A stretch of DNA of 64,000 nucleotides from Lomentospora prolificans. Its lineage: Eukaryota; Ascomycota; Sordariomycetes; Microascales; Microascaceae. The position numbers and the translations under genes are program-made. Positions 44,021-56,104 of the stretch are shown here, piece by piece. Where the stretch lies: positions 930,001 through 994,000 of the forward strand of contig JARFXM010000004.1 of the NCBI GenBank assembly GCA_029532625.1, given 5' to 3'. Every line of letters starts with the position of its first letter. The first letter of the stretch is position 1. Under the pieces are notes generated by a model. The model was not told the origin of the DNA and did no database searches. It saw nothing but the letters and a program-made list of their open reading frames with translations.

Positions 44021-47000
44021 ATGTAGGGCGTCTATATGGCCTGTATAGAAATCATTTGGATGGCATCTTGGGAACAAAAATGAAACTCGAAAGGCTAATG
44101 GTGGAGCAACGGGGCAAACGGGACGGGTCTTGTTCTTTCGTTCTTTTCACGACGGCGTTGATTTTTCCATAATACTCTTTCTCCAAACAAATTTACTAGA
44201 TTGGTCAGATCGAGATGGTACGATACAACTGGAGTTGTAAGGGATTGGCCCCAAGATCGCGTTGTATCTTGCTTTTCTTTAATGCAAAAACTTGGCAAAG
44301 TGTTGAAGCAAACGGACACATCTAGTTTTCAACGCACTGGCGAGATTCTGTGTAAGTCCTCCGAGAGCATGTACGTTTCATTTACTGCTTGCTTGAACTG
44401 TTCAATGTAGCCATTGTTTCTCGGCACGTCAACAAGCGCATGGCGATCAGCTAGAGACAGAGAAGACAGATGCATCTTCTACCCGCATCACTCCTATACT
44501 GGTCGAGAGCCCGCCGGTCCTCTTTGCTGTCATACCGAGAACGTTGAAGCGTTGAGGGAGGGTGAGATGCTCCCAAAGCTGCCGCGGGCTACTTCGAGCT
44601 TACTCGACCCATCCATCTGGCGGGAGTCGAGAATGGTATAAGCTACGGCCATGCAGGTGACAGAGAAGCATAACCGCCCGCACAGGGCATCCACGAATGC
44701 TTGGATGGTCATCGGCATACGCCTTCGACAACCTCGTGATGCTACGTTGGACTGCGGGCCTCTAGCCCGACAGAAGGTTTATCGGGGAATGGGGAAAGCT
44801 CTCTCTTCCCACGGAAAGGGACGTTGACGTGTTGGTAGTGAGTGATCGCTAAATATAGCCTCATGGTTGCACCCCCTCAACGCCGTGCCTGTCTACTATT
44901 CCTGGCGTCCCCCGCTAAGCAACCAGATTCGTCCAGTTCCGGTACCCGCAGCTCCAGATACTACAAATGCAGGCGGACAAGATAGGCAGGCTGTCAAGCT
45001 TACGCCCTTTTTACTTCCTCTTTAGGGGTTACACCGAACGTTAGGGGAGGAAAGAAAAGGGGGGAAGCCAAAGAGTGGGCGGTAGCGCGGAGGATTACAA
45101 GGGCGGGATGCTCGGGCTCGCTGTAAGGGCTGCGGCGAGGGGGTTGTTAGTTGGAGATGGGATGACCCGATCTATATGTGGGCGGCTCGGTCTCAGAAGC
45201 GATCCCTCCTCGATGTCCCGAGACGGTGCCTAGGCGGGATCTACTTGCCAGGATACCCTTGAGGAGGAGAAAAAAAGAATCGGAGTTAATGGAGTCGGCG
45301 ACAGGTTGGATCATCCCAGGTCACGGTTTCCAAGTCCATGAGTCCGACGCCCGCGAATCAGAGAGATTACTCGATTGCCGAGTGAGATGGAGCTGTCCAT
45401 TTTGAGCGATTGGTAACGCAGCCTTGGTAAACTAGAGTCTGCACGATTTGCGGCGAAATATCCATCTCTGGATCAGGAGGTTTCTAGCAATGGATGGCAG
45501 GATTAGAACACTGAAAAGTAATCCATGGTGGATGGTGAGGCTGTCCATTGCCAGTCGGGGCAGTGTAAGAAATCCGGGTACAGCACCTATACAGTGTGGT
45601 ATCTAGCTAGCAAGAGCCTGAATACGCTTTCAATGGTGTGGGCACTGCAATTGTGGAGCGCGCCATGGCACTAAATCGATAACAATGGATCGAATACTTC
45701 TAGCCAGTGAAGGAGGCAGATTGGTCAATCTCCAAGAAGTGGCACTGGATTTGTATGGAGAGGTACGAGGGATGGATTGGGGTTGTTCAGCCGGACAGCC
45801 AGCCAGCCAGCGATATTACTCACTGCTGGCTGGAGAATAATAACTGGGCCTCAAACTGAGGGAATTGGGTTATGAGTTATGACGCGAAGTCGACACTAGG
45901 TGACAGGTACAAGGATGGGAGACTCTGTATGCACCTTGAATTCTGTATCAGTTACCTCGTTGGAAACTACCCCGCCACCATCATTCTTCGCTACATGTCA
46001 GGATAAAACACGAGAGGAATGCGAATGCGCTCTAACAGTGTGTCTAGTAGAGTCTCTGCTGCATACAGAGAATTGCGCTCTGTATCACGCTGTCCGCTTG
46101 TTGACTGCTGCTTCAGGTGTTTGGGAGAGGAAAATCAAGTTGCACCAGCAGCGACTCAGTGCTCGTAATTGTAACATTGACGGTCCGGAGGCCGCCTATG
46201 TCTGGCCGAAAGGCCCGTCCTTGGAAGGAGCAGAAGCACTTTTGAGCACACTGGTACTGCGACTTTATCCAGTGAGGTACTACTGTTGCTATTGCAAGTT
46301 GCGGGTACAGTGCAGTGGTGCATGGCGAGGCCCGCTTCATCGACACTGGCCGAACTTGCCTGTTGCTGGGTCTTCCACACCCCTCCGTCCTCTGACCTTG
46401 ACTTCTGGAACCTTTGACAATACAACTACTTCGCCAAAAATCACTAGCTGCAACCTGCGTATTTCTACAAGGAAGCACGTTCAAAACGAGAGGGAATACC
46501 CCGAAGCCCCTTTACATCTTTTCTTTTTCTTCCTCAAGAGACACCTCGGGCGCTCCACCCCCACAGCCTTGCTTCTGCATCATCATCGGCTGGTCCATTC
46601 GAGTCAGCTTCGGTCGCAGCCGTTTCCTATTGCACCCCGCCGAACCGTTTCCAACGAACCACTCCTTCGACTCCTCATTTCCAAGTCCAACGTCCCCTTG
46701 CTCGGGCTTGCCGCCCGCCACCGCCGCCCCTCCCCCTCCGATCTGGTTCTAATCGATTCTCGCTTTCCGCCGTTTCGAGTTATTCCATCGAACAAAAATC
46801 CCACCAGGCATTTCCAAAGGGTCCCAAGTCTCATCCCCGTCAAGTAAGTATTGCACCAGGCCGCTTTAGAGCTATCCGTCGACTCGTCTCCTTGTGTGCT
46901 CCGGAGTCGTCTCTCACTCCCTTTTCCACTCTCCCTGTCACTTTACTGCTCCGACATCACAACTCCTCAACTTGCACATGCACACGACCTTCGAAACCCC

Positions 47001-47708
47001 GGTGCTTAGGTCGGCTCGAATTGTTAAGTCAGTGGAGAGAGAGGGGCGCCTGGGCGATACACAACCTTTGGCCTACCTACTTTTTGCACAGCCTCTCTCG
47101 TCGTTCCCCCATGTGCCGCTGCTTTACCCCCATCCCCACTGTCCTGCGCTTCAATAACCTCAATAACGCAACTTGGATGGCCTTCACTGCCACAACGACG
47201 GAATACCCCTAAACGGCTTGGTGAACACGTAACTGACACGCACGCTACGCCCTTTACAGCGAGTGTAGCTACTTCGCCATATCGATTTCGAGACGCCGAG
47301 CGTTCCCCATTTCGTGCAGCTGGGATTATCAATCGTTGCTTCTGCAACCCGCGATACTCTCTGCCTTTTCTTTTCTCGAAACTGAGGACGAAGTTGAGCG
47401 TTGTTCCTCCCCCCGCGATACGCCGAGACACGAGACAGAGACCGAGTTCCGCAGTGCCCGCGTGCCCACGATTGTTCTCTGTAAATATACCAAAATACAT
47501 CGGAAATCGTAGACCCTCGTCGCCGGGCTTTCCCGCGATACGATGACATCCCGCATGGATGCTGGGCTTCCCGGGTATGTTGATTGATGATCCAGAGCGA
47601 TAAGAGCTGCTGTTATCTTTCCTGTCATTGTTCGTCGAGAGCATGTCCGGATGGCTCCTCGTACAACTTAGTACTCCCAATAATTGGGCTTCAGATTTGC
47701 TGACCGTT
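44021..47708. other. Intergenic region between PAB2 and RSP5, including the RSP5 leader
   Basis: About 3.7 kb. The left part is the PAB2 3' region; nothing is supported between about 44400 and 46400 apart from a small CAGC repeat. From about 46400 the sequence becomes CT-rich and probably holds the RSP5 leader. A GTAAGT at 46842 could be the donor of a 5' untranslated intron, with an acceptor not identified with certainty. Several upstream ATGs are present. Confidence 0.5.
45796..45833. repeat. CAGC tandem repeat with inverted partner
   Basis: Four CAGC units at 45796-45811 are followed 13 nt later by GCTGGCTGG (45825-45833), which is the exact reverse complement of CCAGCCAGC at 45803-45811. 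The result is a 9-bp stem with a 13-nt loop. Confidence 0.6.
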
Positions 47709-50551
47709 ATGTTCGCCTCTAGCACTCCAAACCTTCGAGTGACGAGTACGATCGCCTTGTTTAATAAGATACCCCTCACTGAGCTCTGACCCTTCTAACG
47801 TCTATTACAGTTATTGCCGCGGATGGACTTGCCAAACGAGAAGTTTTCAGTACGCCGGCGCCTTGGATTCCCCGCGCTAGATTGTGCATGCTGACTGGAG
47901 TTAACAGGGTTCCCGGATCCGTTCGCTGTTGCGACCATTAATGGCGAGCAGACGCATACAACGACTGTAGCCAAGCGGACGGTGAACCCCTATTGGAATG
48001 AGAGCTTTGATTTGTATGGATGGCCCTCATCCTAGCGTAGCTCACCCTTTCGTACTGACGGATCATATAGCCGCGTCTCTGAAGATAGTATTCTTGCTGT
48101 TCAGGTCTTTGACCAGCGCAAGTTCAAGAAGAAGGACCAAGGCTTTCTCGGCGTTATAAACGTTCGCATTGGAGATGTCATTGAGTTGGGTTTGGAGGCT
48201 GATGGTACTGTCATTCTTTTGCGGCCTCCCCTTAATTTCGTGGACTTTGAGCTAATCAAAAACCCCCATCTTTAAGACCAGATGCTCACCCGAGACCTTA
48301 AGAAAGCGGCGGATAACCTCGTGGTCCATGGAAAGCTAATAGTAAACCTTTCCACTAATCTAGCTAGGCCTCCTCGCAATGGAGGAGCGTCAGGACCGCC
48401 CGGTGCAAGCACCTCTGCCGGCCCTTCAAGCCTGGCACCCTCAACATCAAATCTGTCAGCCCTAACTCCTTCTGACAACAGGCCGACCTCATCCATGTCC
48501 GGCCAGAACGGTGTGCCCGCCCCTGGTGCTCAGACCCAGATTCCAATACGACCAGCAAGCATCAACTCCGCGGCTAGCCCTAACCAAGGACCTGCCACAG
48601 CCCACGCCCCGGCTCCGACTTCATCCTCGGCAGCAGCGGGGGCATCGTCGTCCACCTCTAACTTTCCTGGACGTCAAGCGGCGTCTCAGCTCAGCCCCTT
48701 CGAAGATGCCCATGGACCCTTGCCCGCCGGTTGGGAGCGTCGTGAAGATAACCTCGGCAGAACCTATTACATCGACCACAATAGGAGGACTACCAGCTGG
48801 AAGCGCCCATCTGCTAACGGCACGGTTGAGTCTAGAGTTGATCGCGAGGCGGCTACTCAGGTGGAGCGGCAGCGACATTTGAATCGTACCCTGCCCGAAG
48901 ACCGTACCGGTGCGAGCTCGCCGACTCTCGCGCAGCAGCAGCCCCAGGCACCGCAGCAGCCGGCACAGCCACCGCAATCCGCTAGCCCTTCGCAGATGGC
49001 CGTTGCCGGCTCGACTACGCAACCCGGAACTGGAGAGCTTCCACCTGGGTGGGAGCAGCGCTATACCCCAGAAGGTCGCCCCTATTACGTCGACCACAAC
49101 ACGCGAACAACTACTTGGGTGGACCCTCGCCGCCACCAGTACGTCCGTGTATACAGCCCTCACAACAACTCCAACGGTTTCCAGCAGCAGCCCGTCTCTC
49201 AGCTTGGTCCCTTGCCTAGTGGGTGGGAGATGCGGCTCACCAACACCGCCCGGGTGTACTTCGTCGATCACAACACCAAGACCACGACCTGGGACGATCC
49301 GAGGTTGCCGTCATCGCTCGACCAAAACGTACCACAGTACAAGCGTGACTTCAGGAGAAAGCTCATCTACTTTAGGTCTCAGCCCGCAATGCGCATCCTC
49401 TCCGGACAGTGCCACATCAAGGTGCGGCGATCTCACATCTTTGAAGATTCGTTTGCGGAGATTCAACGGCAGTCACCTACCGATCTTAAGAAACGTCTGA
49501 TGATCAAGTTCGATGGTGAGGACGGTCTCGACTATGGTGGTCTATCCCGAGAGTTCTTCTTCCTGCTCTCTCATGAAATGTTCAACCCCTTCTACTGCCT
49601 CTTCGAGTACTCCGCGCACGACAACTACACTCTACAGATCAACCCGCACTCGGGTATTAACCCCGAGCATCTCAACTATTTCAAGTTTATTGGCCGCGTT
49701 GTCGGTCTCGCTATCTACCACAGGCGCTTCCTCGATGCCTTCTTCATCGGTGCGCTATACAAGATGATTCTCGGCAAGCCCGTCGTGCTTGCCGACATGG
49801 AAGGTGTTGACGCCGACTTTCACCGGTCTCTTCAATGGATGTTAGACAATGACATCTCGGGCGGTGTCCTGGAACAGACGTTCTCTACTGAAGACGAGCG
49901 CTTCGGCGTCGTGACCGAGGAGGATCTCATCCCCAACGGCCGCAACATTGAGGTGACAAACGAGAACAAGAAGGAGTACGTTGATCTCATGGTCAAGTGG
50001 CGTATTGAGAAGCGTATCGCCGAGCAATTCCAAGCGTTCAAGGAGGGCTTCCAGGAGCTCATTCCTCAAGATCTCATCAACGTGTTCGACGAGCGTGAGC
50101 TCGAGCTTCTCATTGGCGGTATCGCCGAAATCGACGTCGACGACTGGAAGAAGCACACCGATTACCGCGGCTACACCGAGACAGACGAAGTCATTCAGTT
50201 CTTCTGGCAGACTATTCGGTCGTGGGATGGCGAGCAGAAGTCGAGGTTGTTGCAGTTCGCTACGGGTACCTCGCGTATCCCCGTTAACGGTTTCAAGGAT
50301 CTCCAGGGCAGCGATGGCCCCAGGAGGTTTACCATTGAGAAGGCCGGCGATATTAATAATTTACCCAAGGCGCATACTTGGTACGTTCTTCTCACTCCCT
50401 CTCTCATCATGAGATTTTGTGAAGACGAAGCGATGACTAACGCCCTTACAGTTTCAACCGTTTGGATTTACCTCCATACAAGACGCTCGAGATGCTACAG
50501 GGCAAACTCACCATTGCCGTCGAAGAGACCATGGGCTTCGGACAGGAATAA
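47709..50551 (+). CDS. RSP5: NEDD4-family HECT E3 ubiquitin ligase RSP5
   Basis: Six exons: 47709-47745, 47811-47849, 47908-48013, 48071-48204, 48277-50380 and 50452-50551, giving 839 aa. Exon 1 encodes MFASSTPNLRVT and was found by matching the C2-domain start. The C2 domain spans about 8-120 (IIAADGLAKREVF, FPDPFAVATINGEQ, NPYWNESFDF, VFDQRKFKKKDQGFLGVINV). A Pro/Ser/Ala-rich linker follows, then three WW domains at about 253-284, 358-389 and 416-448, and a HECT domain from about 485 to the end with catalytic Cys807 in KAHTCFNRLDLPP and the family C-terminus EETMGFGQE. RSP5 ubiquitinates membrane transporters and other PY-motif substrates directly or via arrestin adaptors, driving endocytosis and sorting. 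Introns are 57-72 nt. The last intron splits the Cys807 codon as TG|T. WW1 has SWKRP where WW2 has TWVDP and WW3 has TWDDP. Confidence 0.97.
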
Positions 50552-52036
50552 AAACGAGAACCAAGAGCTGGGCTCATGCTTCTTCTAGTGCTGGTGGTGG
50601 TGGTGGTGTTGGTTATGTATGTGTGTGATAAGGTCTATTGTTGTTGTCCCCACGCTGCTATTGCAAAACACAAACAATGTATTATCTTGTCGTGGCAGAG
50701 AGCAAGAAAAAGCCTTTTTACGTTTTCTTCCCACTTTCTCCATTTTCTTTCCATTAGTTAGGTTTTTATTCAGTATACCGACGGGCGTGTCTGGGGATGG
50801 ATTTGCAAGGAAAGGAAGGGTGAAGTAAACACATGTGTAGGTGCGGTGTTGTCGGGGCCGTGGAGGAAGTGGAGGAGAAGCAATAGCAACGGCGACTCGG
50901 GACACTGGGTAGAAGCGAGGGCGGCAATGTTGGCACGTTTCATGATTCATGATAGATTGTGGATATGGAATTGTAGCGGCTTTGTTTATCCTCTGTTATT
51001 CCCCATCTCACATACACCTCACATACACCTCGTCTCTTGCCCTCGACCCGGTCATGGCATGTTTTGATCCCTCGACAGAGGTTGTTCTCTCATTTGAACA
51101 CTAGCATTAGCAAGGTTCTCTCCTCATGCTGTTTTGCCTAGCTTGATTTTGTTTTATGCTGTTATACATCGCCGCTCACAGCGAAATATTTGTCGCCTTT
51201 TGCCTTTGTCCCCTCGAGGTTTGATATATAGGGCTCCAGGCTTCATTGGTTTGGCTGAGAGTTTCTGATACTGGGAGCTTTAGTCTTGTTTACCTTTTTA
51301 GGTAGTTAGGGCGCATGGACGGTGGAATTCCGAGTTTCAGTATACATCATCCCTCTTTCCATCTAGGGTCTCCGAGCTTCGCCTTTTCTTTTTTTCTTGC
51401 GTCCTGTTGGGTGCTGAGTAGTAGGTGATTGATTGAATGCAAGTATCTGTTCAGAGAGGTACATATGTTCATCGCTGTTTGAAGCTCTGAATGCTAACAT
51501 GACTTGGAAAATGGCCTTGCTATAGTGATCCATCTTGCGGCACGGGTTGCGAGGATGGCGGTGAGTTTGCATTGGTGGTTACGGATGGTTTTGAGATGAA
51601 ACGAAAGACAAGTCCTTTCTCCAGGCGGTCGAGTCTGGACGGAGGCTCACATTAAGATGATGGTTTTTTTATTTGTCCTCTTCTACCCACGTCTGGCCTA
51701 ACTGGACCCTTCAACACATTGACCCGTTTGCACACAACCCCCTGTTGTCACATCCTTCTCTATGTACACAGCACAAACGGACATAGGAGAGGACGGGTTT
51801 TCCGACGAAGACCACTAGGGATGACGCCTAGCGAGCATTCCGTCTAGAGAAAGAAACAAGAGAGTAGATAAAAAAAAGATGGAAGCAACAGCAACGCCTT
51901 TCTGGTTTCGGATAGCAGTTTCCATCACCGTCCCAACCCGGAGATAGACACACAGAGATAAGTTTTTTTGGTTCAAATAGAATAAGGAGCTGGAGCCCAG
52001 GAGAGGCTTTTGTATTTCATTGTGGATTTGGATCGA
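50552..52036. other. Convergent intergenic region between RSP5 and NDUFS7
   Basis: About 1.5 kb holding two 3' regions. It includes a small tandem repeat (two 11-bp units CTCACATACAC at 51007-51028). No gene is supported. Confidence 0.55.
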
Positions 52037-53052
52037 CTACTTGCGGTACCACATTCTGGTAATCTTGGTATTCCGCATCTTCCTCTGGAGTTGGAAGATA
52101 CCTGTAATTTAGATCCATTAGCATGATGGTATGTCAAGTAGGTTGGAGAAAAGAAATGAAGTTTACTTACCGTACATGAGCGCCTCGCTCGTAGGAGGGC
52201 AACCGGGAACGTAGACATCGACGGGAACGATCCTGTCACAACCACGGACGACACTGTATGAGTAGTGGTAGTAACCGCCACCGTTGGCGCAACTACCCAT
52301 GCTGATAACCCACCGGGGTTCAGGCATCTGATCGTAGACCTGTCGCAAAGCGGGAGCCATCTTGTTGGTGAGGGTACCGGCGACAATCATGACGTCGGAC
52401 TGGCGGGGGGAGGCACGGAAAATGATACCAAGACGATCCTGATCGTAACGAGGGGTGGAGAGATGCATCATCTCTACGGCGCAGCAGGCAAGACCGAAGG
52501 TCATGGGCCAGAAAGATGACTGGCGGGCCCAGTTCGTTATGATATCGAGGGTGGTGCTGTTGAACGCGAGGTTAGCTAGGGGTTATCCGGGACGATAGAG
52601 AGGATGAGGCTTTTGTGAGCATCGTGGCCGGGAGACACGGCGGCGGGGCTAGAACGAACAGGGCATATTGAACGACGCCCTTGGTGGGCTCCTGGCTCGG
52701 GAGAGGAACTTCTATGCGAGGTTTGCGGGCGACGGAGCCGGCAGCGCCGTGGGGGGCGAGGGAGCTGGCTTTCCGGGTCGAGGGAATGGACGCGGCGGGC
52801 AGGATCGTTCGGTAGGCGACAACAGCCGACGAAGGCTTGGCTAAAATGTCACGAAATGTCAGTAATTAACCGACACGGAGTCAATTGATATGCCTCCACT
52901 CCGAATCACGAGCCTCGGTCGCGAGGCTACCATCCATTGGGATGGTTGTCGGACAGCCGGGGAAAAAGGGACGGACAGGGATATTGCCGAGCAACAGGGT
53001 ACATACCACGCAGGGCCAGGGAAGCCGCCGTCCTCGTAGTCGGTAGCATCAT
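52037..53052 (-). CDS. NADH:ubiquinone oxidoreductase PSST subunit (complex I, NDUFS7 / 19.3 kDa)
   Basis: Four exons on the minus strand: 53052-53007, 52840-52660, 52556-52171 and 52101-52037, giving 225 aa. A basic, Ala/Ser-rich N-terminus (residues 1-55) is a mitochondrial targeting sequence. The core is almost invariant in the family: WARQSSFWPMTFGLACCAVE, PRYDQDRLGIIFRASPRQSD, RWVISMGSCANGGGYYHYSY, DVYVPGCPPTSEALMYG, and the end TKITRMWYRK. The Cys100-Cys101 pair with Cys165 and Cys195 should ligate the N2 [4Fe-4S] cluster that hands electrons to ubiquinone. Intron 2 has the rare donor GTTCGT, required to give YALTTLD at the junction; introns are 166, 103 and 69 nt. Start: MM at 53052, with the second Met equally possible. 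Confidence 0.96.
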
Positions 53053-54013
53053 AATGTTGAGCTTTGGACGATAGAGGACCGAGAGATGGGTGAGTGGAGA
53101 GGGGGGAATAGCTACCGCAATGGGGGGATGCACTGCGGGTTATTGTGTGGCGACTTGGTGATGCTCGAGGTTTTTGAAGTTGACGTTGACGGTTCGAATT
53201 TGAGAGTAGGATTACCAGAGCCGTGATTGGCTAGATTGGGGAACCCAAACTGCTTAGGTAATGGGGAGCTTGCCAGTTGCACTCAAACAGCAGAAATGCA
53301 GGTACGTACCTTGTCTGTCAGGCCCAAGCGACTTCCCACCATGCTGTGGGTATTCTGAGCTCTTAACTTTAGACTTCTCCTTCCTCCTTGACATTACTTC
53401 TGCCCGAGTTGAAAGTACGAAATTTGAGTGATCGTAATCACTCCTTCCTCTTCTAAATTGTATTTGTCATCAGGGTTTTCGGATTCCCTGGTGTAATTTG
53501 AGCTGCTGATCAGAGCAGACCCTTGGGCCTCCAAGGAAGGAGCTTTTAAACAGTAGCATTAATCACAGACCTGGCTTTATATATAAACGGCCAATGTGTC
53601 TAGAATCACGCATTGTATCTGCCAAAGATTGTAATCTCTCGAGTCTATCTCGAGTGGAAGCGCAGCTAGAAGGAGGATACCAAATGGGTGAGCGAAGTTC
53701 ACTGGAATCGGAGGGGGATTCCAATTGCGTTGCCGCCTCCTAGGTCTTCTCGGGAACGGGTTTGGCCACCCTTTGGTCAGACTATCGATCGGGTCCGCGT
53801 CACCGCTCCGCAATAAACTCCCGCTGTCGAATAAAGTGATGGATAAATTGAATACATGACCGTCCAAACGCCTGTCGGAGAACCTTGTGCTCAGGGCGAT
53901 AGCCTCGAGCTCTATACACACAAAAGCCCGGGAAACAAGTGATACCAAGAACCGCTCCAAAAACCATTCATATTGGCAAACTATAACCACCATAGTACTC
54001 CCAAAACCTGTCT
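53053..54013. other. Intergenic region between NDUFS7 and RPA43
   Basis: About 960 nt. It holds the NDUFS7 promoter (minus strand) and the RPA43 3' region. No gene is supported. Confidence 0.55.
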
Positions 54014-55672
54014 CTACTCCTCCACTGCGTCATCTAAATCCACATTTTCAACCGCCTCACTAGGTTGCTCACTCCTCTCCCGCTTTGATTTTTGCGATCC
54101 CCAGTTGGGCTTTTGTTTTGCGTCCGCATCCAGGCCGAGATCTGTCATGCCAAACGCGGGAAGCTCACGCTGCCGTCTCCTCAAAGATCCGCCAGTGGAT
54201 CCAGGGTTGATCCTCTTGAGCTCTCTCTCCCGTAGGCGATTCTCCTCCTTCTCGCTGAGCATGGTGCCCTCTATGCACAAAAAGCTGTGGTCGCCGCTAA
54301 GACCTACATCATAGTTGTTGATACGGAAGTGGAGGTTGCCGTGGATCCTGTTTCCGCGTTCGTCCACCCAGTGGCCTAGAATGGTGGCACTGTGGTGCTC
54401 CTCGCCATCCGCATCGAATTCCATGTTGACATCGCTATCTTCTTCAGGGGCTGCAACCCAATACCACTTGGGAGGAAGACGACTCGCCTCGATGGAGGCA
54501 TTGAACTTGCCCCAGCAGACCACACCCACGTGGCCTTGATTCTGGAGAATAAGTTCTCCCTCCAACCATGAGCCTCTCTTTGGAACAAAGAGCTCGAGTT
54601 CTGCGATGAGCCAGCAATAGCCTACGCCGTACTCATTGACGCTGAGGAGCTTGACGGCTTCGTTATCGGCTGTTGCGGCGCCTTCTCGGGTCGGTTGATC
54701 ATTGAGGCATACGTTCTTGAAGCTTAACAAGACGCCTCCCACCTCGCTATCGTACCGATGGAGCTTGGGCGTAAGGTGTTGCTCGATAGCCGCCGTTATA
54801 GGCTGATCCCATCCCCGAGGCCATAGGGGTACCCATCGCGAGACTTGCTGGCTGATCACAGGGGGCGGCCCGCGAGGCTCGGGGTCCAAATCGGCGGAGT
54901 TGTACGTCTTGAAATCCGTGGATGCCCGTCCATGGCTGTCAGCTTGTGATAGAGGGGTCGAGAATCGTCGGACCGTGCTAGTTGCGCCATTCTTCGGAGA
55001 TTCGGGTGGTGGCGTGGCTTGGATCTCGAGCGATTTGTCCTTGCGTCTTCGCATCTTCTCGGGTGTGGCAGGCGGCGGTGACATGCTTTCATTTCCTCCA
55101 TTTTGGGACGTCGACTGGAAGCCTAGATCGACGGAGGCTGCCCGAGCAGCCTGAGTTGGGCCTACGTCGGCATCACGGTTCTTCTTCTTCTTCCTATCTT
55201 TCCTTTCTTTCCTGAGTTTCTTGTGCTCGGTATCGGCGGAATCGCCATCTTCATGCTTCCCTTTCTTCTTCTTGTCTTTCTTTTCCTTCTTAGAGGCGGT
55301 TAATGATCCGTTGGGTTCTTCCTCATCGTGGTCAGCGCCATTCGTCGAGGGCTCTACCTCGACGTCTCGCTTCTTCTTCGACTTTTTAGGCTTCTCCTGT
55401 GTACCAGTCGGCGGAGGGGTAAGTGAGATCTCGACAGGATCGAGTATGGATTGTTGAGAGGCGGATATGCCAGCCGCGGCAGCTTTGCTGACCTTGTCTT
55501 TCTTAGACGTCTTCGGCTTGGCGTTATTGACGTGCTCGATATCGGAGGCATCGGCTGGCGCCGTTTCGGCGGACAAGGCCTTTTTCTGTTTCTTTTGTTT
55601 CCTCTTCGCCGCAGCCTCTGGGTCTTCGTTTTGCCGGCGCTTTTTTGAGGACTTCATGTCGGCGGAATCCAT
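54014..55672 (-). CDS. RPA43: RNA polymerase I subunit RPA43
   Basis: Intronless, 552 aa from the first true ATG (MDSADMKSSKKRR); the frame extends 13 codons upstream but only to a TTG. The conserved core at about 275-480 contains VSRWVPLWPRGWDQPITAAI, SEVGGVLLSFKNV, YCWLIAELELFVPKRGSWLE and GHVGVVCWGKFNASIEASRL, matching the A43 tip and OB-fold regions that form the Pol I stalk with A14 and contact Rrn3. The N-terminal 235 residues are low-complexity and dominated by Lys, Glu, Ser and Pro (KKEKKDKKKK, KERKDRKKKK), making the protein much longer than yeast A43 (326 aa). It ends in an acidic tail. The gene is divergent to PPIL4 with 432 nt between starts. Confidence 0.9.
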   Translation of the reverse strand: MDSADMKSSKKRRQNEDPEAAAKRKQKKQKKALSAETAPADASDIEHVNNAKPKTSKKDKVSKAAAAGISASQQSILDPVEISLTPPPTGTQEKPKKSKKKRDVEVEPSTNGADHDEEEPNGSLTASKKEKKDKKKKGKHEDGDSADTEHKKLRKERKDRKKKKNRDADVGPTQAARAASVDLGFQSTSQNGGNESMSPPPATPEKMRRRKDKSLEIQATPPPESPKNGATSTVRRFSTPLSQADSHGRASTDFKTYNSADLDPEPRGPPPVISQQVSRWVPLWPRGWDQPITAAIEQHLTPKLHRYDSEVGGVLLSFKNVCLNDQPTREGAATADNEAVKLLSVNEYGVGYCWLIAELELFVPKRGSWLEGELILQNQGHVGVVCWGKFNASIEASRLPPKWYWVAAPEEDSDVNMEFDADGEEHHSATILGHWVDERGNRIHGNLHFRINNYDVGLSGDHSFLCIEGTMLSEKEENRLRERELKRINPGSTGGSLRRRQRELPAFGMTDLGLDADAKQKPNWGSQKSKRERSEQPSEAVENVDLDDAVEE

Positions 55673-56104
55673 GATGAGCGATCGATGGTGAGTAGGCCGG
55701 GGTATAACCAATTGTAAAAACTATTAAAATGGCCTCGTTTATTTATTGAACCTTGGAATATTTCTCTATTGTAAGGAATAGGTCACCTTGCGATAGAGAG
55801 GCCGAAGGTTAGGCGATGCTCGCAGTCGAAGCGGCGGGAGATAAAAATCTATCCATGGGTTGGAAAAAAAAATCTCGAAGTGTCACCAGCGTGGGGCAGG
55901 TGCAAGGTCCGAGCAGTGGGCCCATTGAGCTCTCAGCCCCGCCAAAGATGATTGGCTAGAAGCTTACAGCGCCTTCGGAAGTGGCTGTTTCGTGGAATCG
56001 GTGCGCAAGGCCAGCGACAGACCAAATTGCACCTTCCCCAAACTTCACCCCGACTTCTCTCTTCTTCACTTTCCCTCTTCTCGCCTTGACATCAGACACC
56101 TACC
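55673..56104. promoter_or_regulatory. Shared divergent promoter of RPA43 and PPIL4
   Basis: 432 nt between two divergent start codons. The PPIL4 side ends in a strong CT-rich tract (about 56035-56095) just before CACCTACCATG. CCAAT-type pentamers occur at about 55707 on the plus strand and about 55948 on the minus strand. Regulation is not otherwise evident. Confidence 0.5.

Noticed and set aside
45900..46847. 315-codon frame upstream of RSP5
   Set aside because: The translation is disordered and unlike any family, the distal half is CT-rich leader sequence, and the true RSP5 start was found at 47709.
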